From Tritrichomonas musculus (Eukaryota; Parabasalia; Tritrichomonadida; Tritrichomonadidae): a stretch of 64,000 bases of DNA. Both the position numbers and the translations under genes were made by a program. The stretch covers positions 186,001-250,000 of the forward strand of contig JAPFFF010000022.1 of NCBI GenBank assembly GCA_039105265.1, read 5' to 3'. Shown here one piece after another: positions 7,982-15,757 of the stretch (position 1 is its first letter; each line of letters opens with the position of its first letter). The notes under the pieces were generated by a model. It worked only from the letters and a program-made list of their open reading frames with translations. It did not search any database and was not told the origin of the DNA.

Positions 7982-9325
7982 CTAAATCTTACAAATTTTA
8001 AATCTAGGTACATTTTTTGTTCTTTTTGTTCTTAAATTTTCAACTTTGTATAAACCTTTTGAGAATGAGACAACCATATAAACATCAGGTTCAACATTAA
8101 CTCTATGTTTATTCAATTCAATTTTATCGTTATAAATTTTGACTTTATCTCCTTTATTTAATTGAAAACCTGGTTTATTCATTATATTAAAATTATCTTG
8201 CATAATTTTTCTAACAATAAACGTTTCTAATTCATTATTATTCTGAACATCGAAAGGTGAAACAGAAAAAGTGGCATATTTTGAGAGAGTTGTATGAGGA
8301 GCATGATTATATTGAAAAACTAAGTTTTTCATTATTCCTGGTGATAAACTTTTTTCACCTAAATTGAATGCCATATCTCTCAAAGTTCTGATAACTCTAT
8401 CAATTATTCCAAGAGAACTATGTAAAGGTTCTGAATCTTTCAATGATTTTCTACCATTTTCTAAATCTTTATTAAAATAAATTCTATCAACATTTGACCA
8501 TGTTATTCCATTTTCTTTGAAAAAATTCTGAGATTCTTTTGAACAAAAACATTTTTCAGAATCACCAGATAATTTTTCATAAATTAATCCATCTTTTAGC
8601 ATCTTTGAAAAAGTTCTTATAAAAGAATCTGTAGATTTTGAATGGTCTTTTGCAATTAAATCATTGAATACAATTTTATTCATTAATTCAACATATAAAT
8701 ACCTTGTATTTATATTAATAGCTACCAAATAACATTGTTTTCCATCAAACATTAAATCAATTAACCATGAATTTCTTGGACCAACTTTATGTAATTCAAA
8801 ATTATCTTTATTATATTTAACTGGAAATTGAGTATTTATTATTGAATTTGGTTGAATTTCTAATTCTGGGAATTGTTTATGTAAACTTTTATTTTTTGAA
8901 TCAGATTTGAAAGCTATTTTATTAATTTTGAATTCATTATTTTTAACTTTTGAAATTGTTTTTCCAGTTTGAGAATAATATTTATTTAAATAATTTGAAT
9001 AATCTTCTTCTTTTGACCAATTCTTAGAAACTTTATCAAATTCTTTTTTTGTTAACGATTTGTTATCATTTGAATGTCTTTGAACAAAATCATTCAAATA
9101 TTCATCTTCTTTTTCTGGCTTCTTCTCAATTTTTGAAGGATGATATTCATTGAATTTATTTTCATAAAAATTATACAATTCATTTTTCATATCATTATCA
9201 AAATCCTTTAACTTTGAATAATTCATAACTTTATCATAATCTGCTTTATTTTTATGTTTCCAAGAAACTGTATTCAAATTATTTATTGCATCATCAAATT
9301 GTTTACTTAAATCCTCTTCATTCAT
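7982..9325 (-). CDS. Retrovirus-like integrase of element Z
   Basis: The 447-residue protein has a charged N-terminal third, then a DDE-type core: WLIDLMFDGKQCYLVAININ (first acidic residue near 194), LSGDSEKCF near 255 and the helix HSSLGIIDRVIRTLRDM near 305. An SH3-like tail follows (LNKGDKVKIY, then VYMVVSFSKGLYKVENLRTK). This is the Polinton integrase that joins the element to host DNA. It is a different subfamily from the integrases of A to C, sharing the NINTR and LGII-R--RT-RDM signatures but little else. Its start overlaps the stop of the small gene at 9322-9489. Confidence 0.88.
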   Translation of the reverse strand: MNEEDLSKQFDDAINNLNTVSWKHKNKADYDKVMNYSKLKDFDNDMKNELYNFYENKFNEYHPSKIEKKPEKEDEYLNDFVQRHSNDNKSLTKKEFDKVSKNWSKEEDYSNYLNKYYSQTGKTISKVKNNEFKINKIAFKSDSKNKSLHKQFPELEIQPNSIINTQFPVKYNKDNFELHKVGPRNSWLIDLMFDGKQCYLVAININTRYLYVELMNKIVFNDLIAKDHSKSTDSFIRTFSKMLKDGLIYEKLSGDSEKCFCSKESQNFFKENGITWSNVDRIYFNKDLENGRKSLKDSEPLHSSLGIIDRVIRTLRDMAFNLGEKSLSPGIMKNLVFQYNHAPHTTLSKYATFSVSPFDVQNNNELETFIVRKIMQDNFNIMNKPGFQLNKGDKVKIYNDKIELNKHRVNVEPDVYMVVSFSKGLYKVENLRTKRTKNVPRFKICKI

Positions 9326-9489
9326 TTAGGTATTTTTAATTTTCCAATATTTTGAATTAATTGTCTTCTATTGAATTCAGGTGTTTCAGGTATTTGAGCT
9401 TTAGGTATTGGATTCATAATTGAATGAGTTTGAGGTCTTTTCCAATGACCGAGTGTTGAAATTTTCTTAAACCAAGTTCCAAATGACAT
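9322..9489 (-). CDS. Small basic protein (55 aa) overlapping integrase
   Basis: The frame starts MSFGTWFKKISTLGHWKRPQ and continues with a Pro-rich middle (MNPIPKAQIPETPEF). Its TGA overlaps the integrase ATG in the form ATGA, so the two are probably co-expressed. The first residues resemble the start of the next gene upstream (MAFGKWGKIKKFF), which suggests paired amphipathic, basic N-termini such as those of small virion core or membrane-active proteins. That reading is a guess. Confidence 0.5.
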   Translation of the reverse strand: MSFGTWFKKISTLGHWKRPQTHSIMNPIPKAQIPETPEFNRRQLIQNIGKLKIPK

Positions 9490-9523
9490 TTATTTTTGAA
9501 TAGAAAAAAAATCAATTGAAAAT

Positions 9524-9775
9524 TTATTCTGGGTCATAACCAATATCAGCTTCTTCAGAAACGTTTCCAATTGGGTCAAATTTAATATAACCATCTCCTC
9601 CCAAATACTTTGCAACTGGATTGTTAGAGTTATCAAATTTTGGTATCTTTTTAGAAATTTCACCAACTATTGGAATTTTGTCTGCTATTGATTTTGCTCT
9701 ATTCCAACCATATTTGAATCCATTTGCAAAATCTTTGAAAAATTTCTTTATTTTTCCCCATTTTCCAAAAGCCAT
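9524..9775 (-). CDS. Amphipathic virion-like small protein (83 aa)
   Basis: Residues 3-40 form a basic amphipathic helix (WGKIKKFFKDFANGFKYGWN), followed by a Gly/Pro-rich and then acidic tail. It resembles the N-termini of the 175-residue proteins of A and B (GKFINKTWNTVKSGVGKASK) and recalls membrane-lytic proteins such as adenovirus VI. If so, element Z keeps at least one virion-type gene. The similarity is of pattern, not of clear sequence. Confidence 0.45.
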   Translation of the reverse strand: MAFGKWGKIKKFFKDFANGFKYGWNRAKSIADKIPIVGEISKKIPKFDNSNNPVAKYLGGDGYIKFDPIGNVSEEADIGYDPE

Positions 9776-9784
9776 TTTTTATTT

Positions 9785-10175
9785 GAGCAAAAAAGTTGAG
9801 TTGACAAATGAGTTGAAAGAAAAAGTTGAAATGACAGATGAATTAAAAGGAAAAGTAGAGTTGTCAAATGAATTGAACGAAAAGTTGAGTTGTCAAATAG
9901 ATTGAACAAAAAAGTTGAGTTGACAAATGAGTTGAAAGGAAAAGTTGAGTTGTCAAATGAATTGAAAGGAAAAGTTGAGTTGTCAAATAGATTGAACAAA
10001 AAAGTAGAAATGTCAAATGAGTTGAACAAAAAAGTTGAGTTGTCAAATAGATTGAAAGGAAAAGTAGAAATGACAAATAAATTGAATGGAAAAGTAGAAA
10101 TGACAAATGAGTTGAACAAAAAAGTTGAGAAATAAAGTAGAAATGACAAATGAGTTGAAAGGAAAAGTTCTTATG
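9785..10175 (+). repeat. 30-base minisatellite coding a 10-residue repeat
   Basis: About thirteen contiguous 30-base units run through this stretch, of the form AAAGTTGAGTTGTCAAATGA plus ATTGAAAGGA. On the plus strand, stretches read as repeats of KVELSNELKG or KVEMTNELNK, a perfect ten-residue period. There are no unique spacers, so it is not a CRISPR array. The plus frame is open from about 9890 to 10135 but lacks an obvious promoter, so I list it as a repeat rather than a gene. Confidence 0.8.
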
Positions 10176-10187
10176 TCAAATGAGTTG

Positions 10188-10425
10188 AGAAGTTATTTGT
10201 CTTCCGAAATTGTTTAGCACAATGATTGAGAAGTTATTTGTCTTTCGAAATTGTTTAGCACAACTATTGAGAAGTTATTTGTTTCCCGCTATTAATCTAT
10301 TGAATGGATTGAGAAGTTATTTGTTTCCCGCTATTAATCTATTGAATGGATTTCTATTGGAGAATTTGGTCGGACAATTTATTTATTCAATTTTCTATTG
10401 GAGAATTTGGTCGGACAAATTTTAT
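10188..10425 (+). repeat. Three successive tandem duplications
   Basis: Three different units of about 40 bases are each present twice in a row: one with GAGAAGTTATTTGTC and TTTAGCACAA, one with TTTCCCGCTATTAATCTATT, and one with CTATTGGAGAATTTGGTCGG. The first two share their opening GAGAAGTTATTTGT, so the third and fourth copies look like re-duplications that drifted. Confidence 0.75.
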
Positions 10426-10463
10426 CCTTCGATGAAATTAGCGAGAAGCAAAAATTATTCCAA

Positions 10464-10473
10464 TCACTTCATT
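10464..10473 (+). promoter_or_regulatory. Initiator-like site TCACTTCATT
   Basis: The site lies 11 bases before the ATG at 10485 and is identical to the core at 7137-7146. It supports 10485 as a real gene start. Confidence 0.45.
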
Positions 10474-10484
10474 TTTTAATTCCA

Positions 10485-10901
10485 ATGTTCCCAAACAACA
10501 TGACCCAAGAAAACAACAATGGCTCCACAATTTTCAGTTCCAGTTCAAGTTCCAGTTCCAGTGCAGAAAAGCCATTGTTGACAAGTACAGAAAAAGTTCC
10601 TAAAGGTAGAGATTTCCATGCTCAAGTTATGAAACAAGTTGAAAATAGAAAAGTATTGAATTCCAAAGCCCAAGAAGTAGCAAAATCCGTTCCAGAACCG
10701 TTTCAGAGAGAAGAATTCGTTCCATTGAAAGTTCCACAAAGAATTATTGAACCAAATGTAGTATTCAGTCCAAGAGATATCAAAGGTGTGAAAAATCCAA
10801 TTATACTCAGAAAATGTTCAGGTAAAAGGTTCCAGAGTTGTGATGAATTCAAAGAAAAAGTTCAGTTATATTTCAGTAATCTTGAAAAAGAAGGTCCCAT
10901 G
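10485..10901 (+). CDS. Ser-rich, gene cut by element A (139 aa left)
   Basis: The frame starts MFPNN or, 15 bases later, MTQENNN. It has a run of nine serines near residue 20 and then a basic, Pro-containing segment with no recognised domain (KVPQRIIEPNVVFSPRDIKG). The open frame continues to the exact base where the terminus of element A begins and ends a few codons inside it, so element A interrupts it. The second half is not seen in this window. It may belong to element Z or to the host. Confidence 0.5.
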
Positions 10902-10990
10902 AGTAGTATACGGTAAGCAGTGCTCTGTGCCTTCGCCCTGCTTACTCGCGCTCGCCCCCAGCTCTCCTTCAGCTGCTAGTTCGCGCTAAC
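10902..10990 (+). repeat. Left terminus of element A with two stem-loops
   Basis: AGTAGTATA (10902-10910) is followed by stem-loop GTAAGCAG (10913-10920) with CTGCTTAC (10938-10945), then CAGCT-CTCCTTC-AGCTG further in. The block is far more GC-rich than its surroundings. The same plan is found at the other element ends at 26407, 46723 and 56517. Confidence 0.75.
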
Positions 10991-11149
10991 TGAAATGACC
11001 AAATATCATTTCAAAAACTTATGATATCAAAAAGTTAATAATATCACAAGTTAATTAAAAGTTAATCTTAAAATTAACTTACTTCATATTGAAAATAAAA
11101 AATAAATAAAAAAAAAAGTAAAAAGTAAATGTAAAATAAAAAATGACAA

Positions 11150-11212
11150 TACAAAAATAATAAATAATAAATGAAAAATAATAAATGAAAAATAATAAAT
11201 GAAAAATAATAC
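11150..11212 (+). repeat. 15-base tandem repeat before the first gene
   Basis: AATAATAAATGAAAA recurs about four times just upstream of the minor capsid-like gene. The rest of the 240 bases between the terminus and the gene is A/T-rich with short direct repeats (AAGTTAAT) and no gene. Confidence 0.6.
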
Positions 11213-11227
11213 TTTATTAATATTGAA

Positions 11228-12511
11228 ATGTATCCTACACTAAACCCTATTCAAGAACAAACACCAATACCAATAGAATATGCTTACTTTTTAGAAGATG
11301 GAGAACAAGATCCTAATAAGCCTAATCGATATTACTTTAATTTTCCTCAAGATTGGGTTACATCAAATAGAGGAGAATCAATTATCGGAGTAAGAAGTAT
11401 ATGGATGATAGCAAGAAGAAGAAAGATGGTATATACAATTAAATTAAGAAAATATTATAGAAGTAATTATAACGAATTAAAAGAGAAAGTAGAAAATAAA
11501 AATAAAACAGATGATGAGATTTATGAATTAATACCTGAAAATAGAAAAAGTGAATGGAGTACTAATGTTATAACATGGATGGAATCATACGGTTATTTTA
11601 GAGATTTTTGGAATGGTTTAATGCCGTTAATAAATGATGGGTTTAAAGCTTATAATTCTTCAATCGAATCATCTATTAAAACAGAAATCAAGATTATGGA
11701 TAGAAAGATTGAGATGTTAGAAAAGCATATAGATGAATCAACTAATAAATATATAGATCTTATGGTATTAATTGAAAATGAAACAGATGCTAACACTAAA
11801 GCACAAATGACAGAACAAGCTAAAAAATTAAAAACAGAGATGGAAGAAAAAAATAAAGAAATAGAAAAAATAAAAAAAGAGAAACAAACAGTAGGTAAAC
11901 CTACATTCAATAGATTAGATTTACAATTAGATGGATATTATGATTATCAAAATTTAAAGCGAGTTCAAGAAATATATGCAATAACAAATAGATACGATTC
12001 AGATCAATACGGAGTAATGGCCAAAAATAATTTAATATATTATGTAGATATTTCTATATCTTTTTATCCTAGATCTGTTATAAATGGAGTACAAGATAAC
12101 ACAATTGATCAAAAATATGATTTTGTTGATGTATTTAATATTGGAATAAATGCATATCAGAATAATCCTGCTAAATACTTAGATATGAATAAACCTATTA
12201 TAGATAAAAAAGGTAATATTGTGGGTTATGAAGGGAAGTGGTTAAGAGAATTAAAGTTTGATTATGTATGGGATAGACATTCATGTAAATTATATTCATC
12301 AATAGCAGAAGAATCAAATAAAGGATATTTAGGTAATAGTCAAATCTATTTTAACCCTATTAAATACTTCAAACTTAATTCGACAGATCAAAGATTTTGG
12401 GTTGAGTTTTATTCAGGTCGACATAATAAGATCCCTGTTTCAGTCCCTTTAAATGAATCATTTATTATTGAAATGATATTCTTACCATTTAAGAAGATGC
12501 TTTACATTTAA
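11228..12511 (+). CDS. Minor capsid-like protein with coiled-coil insert (element A)
   Basis: The N-terminal part (NRYYFNFPQDWVTSNRGESI, then IGVRSIWMIARRRKM) and the C-terminal part (KYFKLNSTDQRFWVEFYSG, then ESFIIEMIFLPFKKMLYI) look like the two ends of a beta-sandwich protein of the kind that forms virion vertices or fibres. In between, residues 145-235 are a long Lys/Glu coiled coil that the copy in element C lacks (313 residues in all). It is the first gene after the terminus in all three elements and in fragment E. Penton, vertex or spike base is my inference; the family is not certain. Confidence 0.55.
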   Translation: MYPTLNPIQEQTPIPIEYAYFLEDGEQDPNKPNRYYFNFPQDWVTSNRGESIIGVRSIWMIARRRKMVYTIKLRKYYRSNYNELKEKVENKNKTDDEIYELIPENRKSEWSTNVITWMESYGYFRDFWNGLMPLINDGFKAYNSSIESSIKTEIKIMDRKIEMLEKHIDESTNKYIDLMVLIENETDANTKAQMTEQAKKLKTEMEEKNKEIEKIKKEKQTVGKPTFNRLDLQLDGYYDYQNLKRVQEIYAITNRYDSDQYGVMAKNNLIYYVDISISFYPRSVINGVQDNTIDQKYDFVDVFNIGINAYQNNPAKYLDMNKPIIDKKGNIVGYEGKWLRELKFDYVWDRHSCKLYSSIAEESNKGYLGNSQIYFNPIKYFKLNSTDQRFWVEFYSGRHNKIPVSVPLNESFIIEMIFLPFKKMLYI

Positions 12512-12530
12512 AACTATTAAAACGATTAAA

Positions 12531-13616
12531 ATGAATAAAAAATATTTTAAGACAATTAGAGAGCTTCATTCTTATTATCCTTGGAAATCATCATCAAAAT
12601 TTGTTCCATTAGCTAAAAGATATGGTTTTACTGAAGAAGAAGCTTTAGATTATTTAAAGAAGATAGTACATGATGTTAAGGTACCTAAAGCTAAGTTCAT
12701 GAATATATATTCGAAACATGCAGGAGGTTATCAAATGGACACTTTCATTAATGATAAAACAAAAGATGGATTAAATTATCTAATGTTGATTAATATCAAT
12801 ACAAGAAAAGCATATTGCTATCCAATGAAAGGTAAAGGAGCAAAAGAAGTAGCAAAAGCACTTAATAAATTTTTGGAGGATGAAAAAGAAGTATATTCTA
12901 TTACATCAGATCAGGATGCTGCATATTTATCTAATGATGTACTTCAAATAATGAAAACTAATAATATTGTTTATACAACAACAGAAGACAATAATCATAA
13001 TGTATTAGGTATTATTAATAGATTTATGCGAACTATAAGAGATATGATAGGTGAAAACAGATATATAAATGAAAAAGAGATGAAAAATTTAATAGATTCA
13101 TATAATAATTCACCTCATAGATCATTAAATTATAAAATCCCTAACGAAATGACTAAAGAAGATGAAAAAGAATACGTAAAAACGAAATCCCATAATAATC
13201 CATATGATTTTAAACCTAATGATAGAGTAAGAATTATTCAAGCTAAAGAACCATTTGCAAAACGAAGAAATAAAGTTAGTAAAGAAGCTTATATTGTAGA
13301 TTCTAAAGCAGGTAATCAATTTATAATTAAGTCAAAAGATGAATCAATAGATAAGTTACCAGGTTATAGATTAATCAAAACAACAAATAAAAATATTGCT
13401 CAAACATTAAAAGGCGGAAAGAGAGGATTAGTAGATAAAATTATTTCATATGATACACAAAAGAATAAATATAAAATTAAATATAGCGAAGGTACAGAAG
13501 ACATAATTCCTGCTAAAAATCTAAGAGAAGGAGCTCCAACTAAGTTATCTAATTTAGAAATTGATTTTTGGTCGAAGAAAAGAAATATACCAAATGGGAT
13601 AAGAAAGTGGATATAA
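12531..13616 (+). CDS. Retrovirus-like integrase (element A)
   Basis: This 361-residue protein inserts the element into host DNA. It has a helical N-terminal part (FVPLAKRYGFTEEEALDYL), the core strand GGYQMDTFINDK with an Asp at 70, SITSDQDAAYLSNDVL near 122, and the helix NHNVLGIINRFMRTIRDM near 160. An SH3-like segment (FKPNDRVRIIQAKEPF) and a final Tudor/chromo-like barrel (KYKIKYSEGTEDIIPAKNL, residues 295-335) follow. It starts 19 bases after the minor capsid-like gene and lies 22 bases before the ATPase, so the block is compact. Confidence 0.9.
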   Translation: MNKKYFKTIRELHSYYPWKSSSKFVPLAKRYGFTEEEALDYLKKIVHDVKVPKAKFMNIYSKHAGGYQMDTFINDKTKDGLNYLMLININTRKAYCYPMKGKGAKEVAKALNKFLEDEKEVYSITSDQDAAYLSNDVLQIMKTNNIVYTTTEDNNHNVLGIINRFMRTIRDMIGENRYINEKEMKNLIDSYNNSPHRSLNYKIPNEMTKEDEKEYVKTKSHNNPYDFKPNDRVRIIQAKEPFAKRRNKVSKEAYIVDSKAGNQFIIKSKDESIDKLPGYRLIKTTNKNIAQTLKGGKRGLVDKIISYDTQKNKYKIKYSEGTEDIIPAKNLREGAPTKLSNLEIDFWSKKRNIPNGIRKWI

Positions 13617-13638
13617 AAATAGATTTAACACAAATAAA

Positions 13639-14496
13639 ATGTCTAAACAAATAAAGAAAGAAGTAGAATCATTAATACAAAAGACAATGCGCAAAAATCA
13701 GAAAGAGATAGAAGGAGCATTAATTAAGCCTTTACATCCTTTATATCCTTTTAGTACTAATGGAATTTACTTTTTAATCGGTAAACCTGGTTCAGGAAAG
13801 AGTTATTGGATATTTAAGCACATACTAATAACAGAAAGATTATTTAAACATCCTTATTATCATAAAATTATATTTTGTTCATCGAGTGGTAAAGCAGATA
13901 AAACAGCAGAAGCAATGAGTAAAGAAGTAAAAACACCTATAATATATGTAAACGAAACAGAGTTAATGGATTATTTAAGAAAACATTTAAAAAGAAAGAT
14001 TAAATATTATGCTATGGTTAAACATGTATTATCTAAAATGAAAGAAGTGAATGAAGAAATGCAAAGACTAATAAATAAACATTCATTACAAGAAATAGAT
14101 GATAGAATAGTTTATATCGCAAATAAGTTAGTTAAATATCAAACTTCATCTTATCCTTATAATACTTTAATAATATTAGATGATTGTGCAGGAAGTGATT
14201 TATTAACACATAATAATACTGAATTCTTAAGACTACTAACTAAAACAAGACATTATAATATAACTTGTATTATGGCTATTCAAACAATTAGATTTGTACA
14301 TATAAATGCGAAGAGAATGGCTACAGATATAATATGCTATAGTGGATATTCAGAAGAAGATTTCACATCATTATTACAGCAAACAAATAACAACCTTAAT
14401 ATCAAGAAGACGGTAAAAGAATACTTACAACATAGAGAGTTACACGATAAATTCATTTGCAATATAACCGCTAACAAATATTACTTTGAAAGTTAG
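13639..14496 (+). CDS. FtsK/HerA-type DNA packaging ATPase (element A)
   Basis: This is a single P-loop ATPase domain of 285 residues, as is usual for A32-type packaging enzymes of Polintons and related viruses. Walker A is FLIGKPGSGKSYW (lysine 54) and Walker B is TLIILDDCAGSDLL near 176-189. The later MAIQTIRFVHINAKR is the sensor/arginine region typical of the group. It would pump DNA into preformed capsids. The protein is almost identical in A, B and C, especially from residue 105 on, although the DNA differs at many third positions. Confidence 0.92.
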   Translation: MSKQIKKEVESLIQKTMRKNQKEIEGALIKPLHPLYPFSTNGIYFLIGKPGSGKSYWIFKHILITERLFKHPYYHKIIFCSSSGKADKTAEAMSKEVKTPIIYVNETELMDYLRKHLKRKIKYYAMVKHVLSKMKEVNEEMQRLINKHSLQEIDDRIVYIANKLVKYQTSSYPYNTLIILDDCAGSDLLTHNNTEFLRLLTKTRHYNITCIMAIQTIRFVHINAKRMATDIICYSGYSEEDFTSLLQQTNNNLNIKKTVKEYLQHRELHDKFICNITANKYYFES

Positions 14497-14513
14497 TTTT
14501 AATTATAAAATAA

Positions 14514-15041
14514 ATGACAATGGAATCAGTTTCTGATACTGATATAATTGAACCATCTTCAAAACAAAATTCTAATGGTGGATTTTTAGGTAAATTTATA
14601 AATAAAACATGGAATACAGTTAAATCAGGAGTTGGAAAAGCTAGTAAATTTGTTGGAGATAGTACAGTTGGTAAAGTAGGGAAATGGGCTTGGAAAAATA
14701 AAGCACCTATATTAAATACAATAGGAGGTGCAGCACAAGGTTTTGGAGCGATTACAGCTAATCCTACAGCAATAAGTATAGGAAAAGGATTATCTACATT
14801 AGCAAGTGGAATAAGAGAAGGAGAAGTAAAAGCAGCATTACAAAAAACAATAGCAGAAAGACAACCTAATCCGTTATGCAGTAATATAGGTTATGAAGAT
14901 TTCCCTAGGATTCATTATTCAAGGAAGCCAACTGCTTATAAAATATATCAGAATAGAAGTAAATATGTAGATGAAGCTGAAGCTCATATAGCGAGAACAA
15001 ATAAGAGAAGAAGAAAGAAATCAAGAAAATCAAAAAAGTAA
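14514..15041 (+). CDS. Small basic virion-like protein (175 aa, element A)
   Basis: The protein has an amphipathic, Gly/Lys-rich N-terminal half (GKFINKTWNTVKSGVGKASK), a small Gly/Ala hydrophobic centre (GGAAQGFGAITANP), the motif FPRIHYSRKPTAYKIYQ and a very basic tail (KRRRKKSRKSKK). Such a layout fits a DNA-binding or membrane-active internal capsid protein, like adenovirus VI or the core proteins. It lies 17 bases after the ATPase in the same gene order in all sister elements. No family assignment is possible by eye. Confidence 0.6.
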   Translation: MTMESVSDTDIIEPSSKQNSNGGFLGKFINKTWNTVKSGVGKASKFVGDSTVGKVGKWAWKNKAPILNTIGGAAQGFGAITANPTAISIGKGLSTLASGIREGEVKAALQKTIAERQPNPLCSNIGYEDFPRIHYSRKPTAYKIYQNRSKYVDEAEAHIARTNKRRRKKSRKSKK

Positions 15042-15151
15042 AAATAAACAAAAACATACTATATCAAACAAATTTAATCATTTTTAAGCTCAATCAAAAT
15101 GAAAAAAAAAGAGTTCCACAAAGTAAGAGATTACAAGTTATACAAAAGTGG

Positions 15152-15727
15152 TTGAATGGAAGAGACGATCCTGAATATGAAGTATTTCCGACTAAAAAAG
15201 AGGGAAAGTATATAGTAAGACCAAGGAAACAACCTTTAATAGAAGATAAGAGTGAAGATAAGAGTGAAGAATCTAAACCCATAATAGAAGATAATAAAAT
15301 AGAACAACCTAAACCAAAAATTGAAGATAATAATATAATAGAAGAACAACAACCTAAAATATCTAAACCTAAACCCAAAACCATAATAGAAGAACAACAA
15401 CCAAAAATATATAAACCTAAATCAGTATATGATCCAACAATAAATATAGAGATATTAAATCAATTAAAATTATTAGGTGAAGAAATAAAAAGTGAAAGAG
15501 AAAAGAAAGAACAAAAGAAGATGATGAAAGAAGTATTTCATAAGGAAATGAATAAACAACATAAAAATTTTTATCAGTATACTCAGCCTCAATATAAACA
15601 AGAACCTAATCAAATAGAAGAATCAGAATCAGATGTTGAAGAAGAACAAATAACTCCTCAACCTCAACCAAAACCTCAACCTATTATGAGAAGAAGAAAT
15701 AATATATTCTCTGACATAATATATTAA
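15152..15727 (+). pseudogene. P/E/Q-rich linker protein, probably broken (element A)
   Basis: Low-complexity Pro/Glu/Lys repeats (PKIEDNN, EEQQPKI, KPKPKTI) surround a conserved helix (NIEILNQLKLLGEEIK) and end in the conserved RRRNNIFSDIIY. The sister genes in B and C have a longer conserved N-terminus (SKHLTGSKRLQVIQ); this copy looks broken about once. The protein is probably disordered with one helical interaction site, as expected for a scaffold or capsid-cement protein encoded just before the MCP. Confidence 0.55.
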
Positions 15728-15757
15728 AAACACATTTTTTATTTTTTCTAAAAGAAT

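Larger units (their letters stand above)
1..10901. mobile_element. Element Z: Polinton-like element (left end outside window)
   Basis: This block holds a pPolB gene, an integrase gene on the opposite strand and about a dozen small genes, and it stops at the terminus of element A. The pPolB plus retrovirus-like integrase pair is the hallmark of Polintons/Mavericks. No MCP or packaging ATPase is visible here; they may lie left of the window or be absent. The small genes have trichomonad-like initiator sites, unlike elements A to C. The two key enzymes look whole, so it is probably not very old; one membrane-protein region looks broken. Confidence 0.7.

Noticed and set aside
9748-10149. Minus-strand Phe/Asn/Ser-rich proteins over the minisatellite
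   Set aside because: They are the complement of the repeat and have no promoter or folded look; I treat them as shadows.
9785-10175. CRISPR array
   Set aside because: The 30-base units are directly adjacent with no unique spacers and no cas genes nearby; it is a minisatellite.
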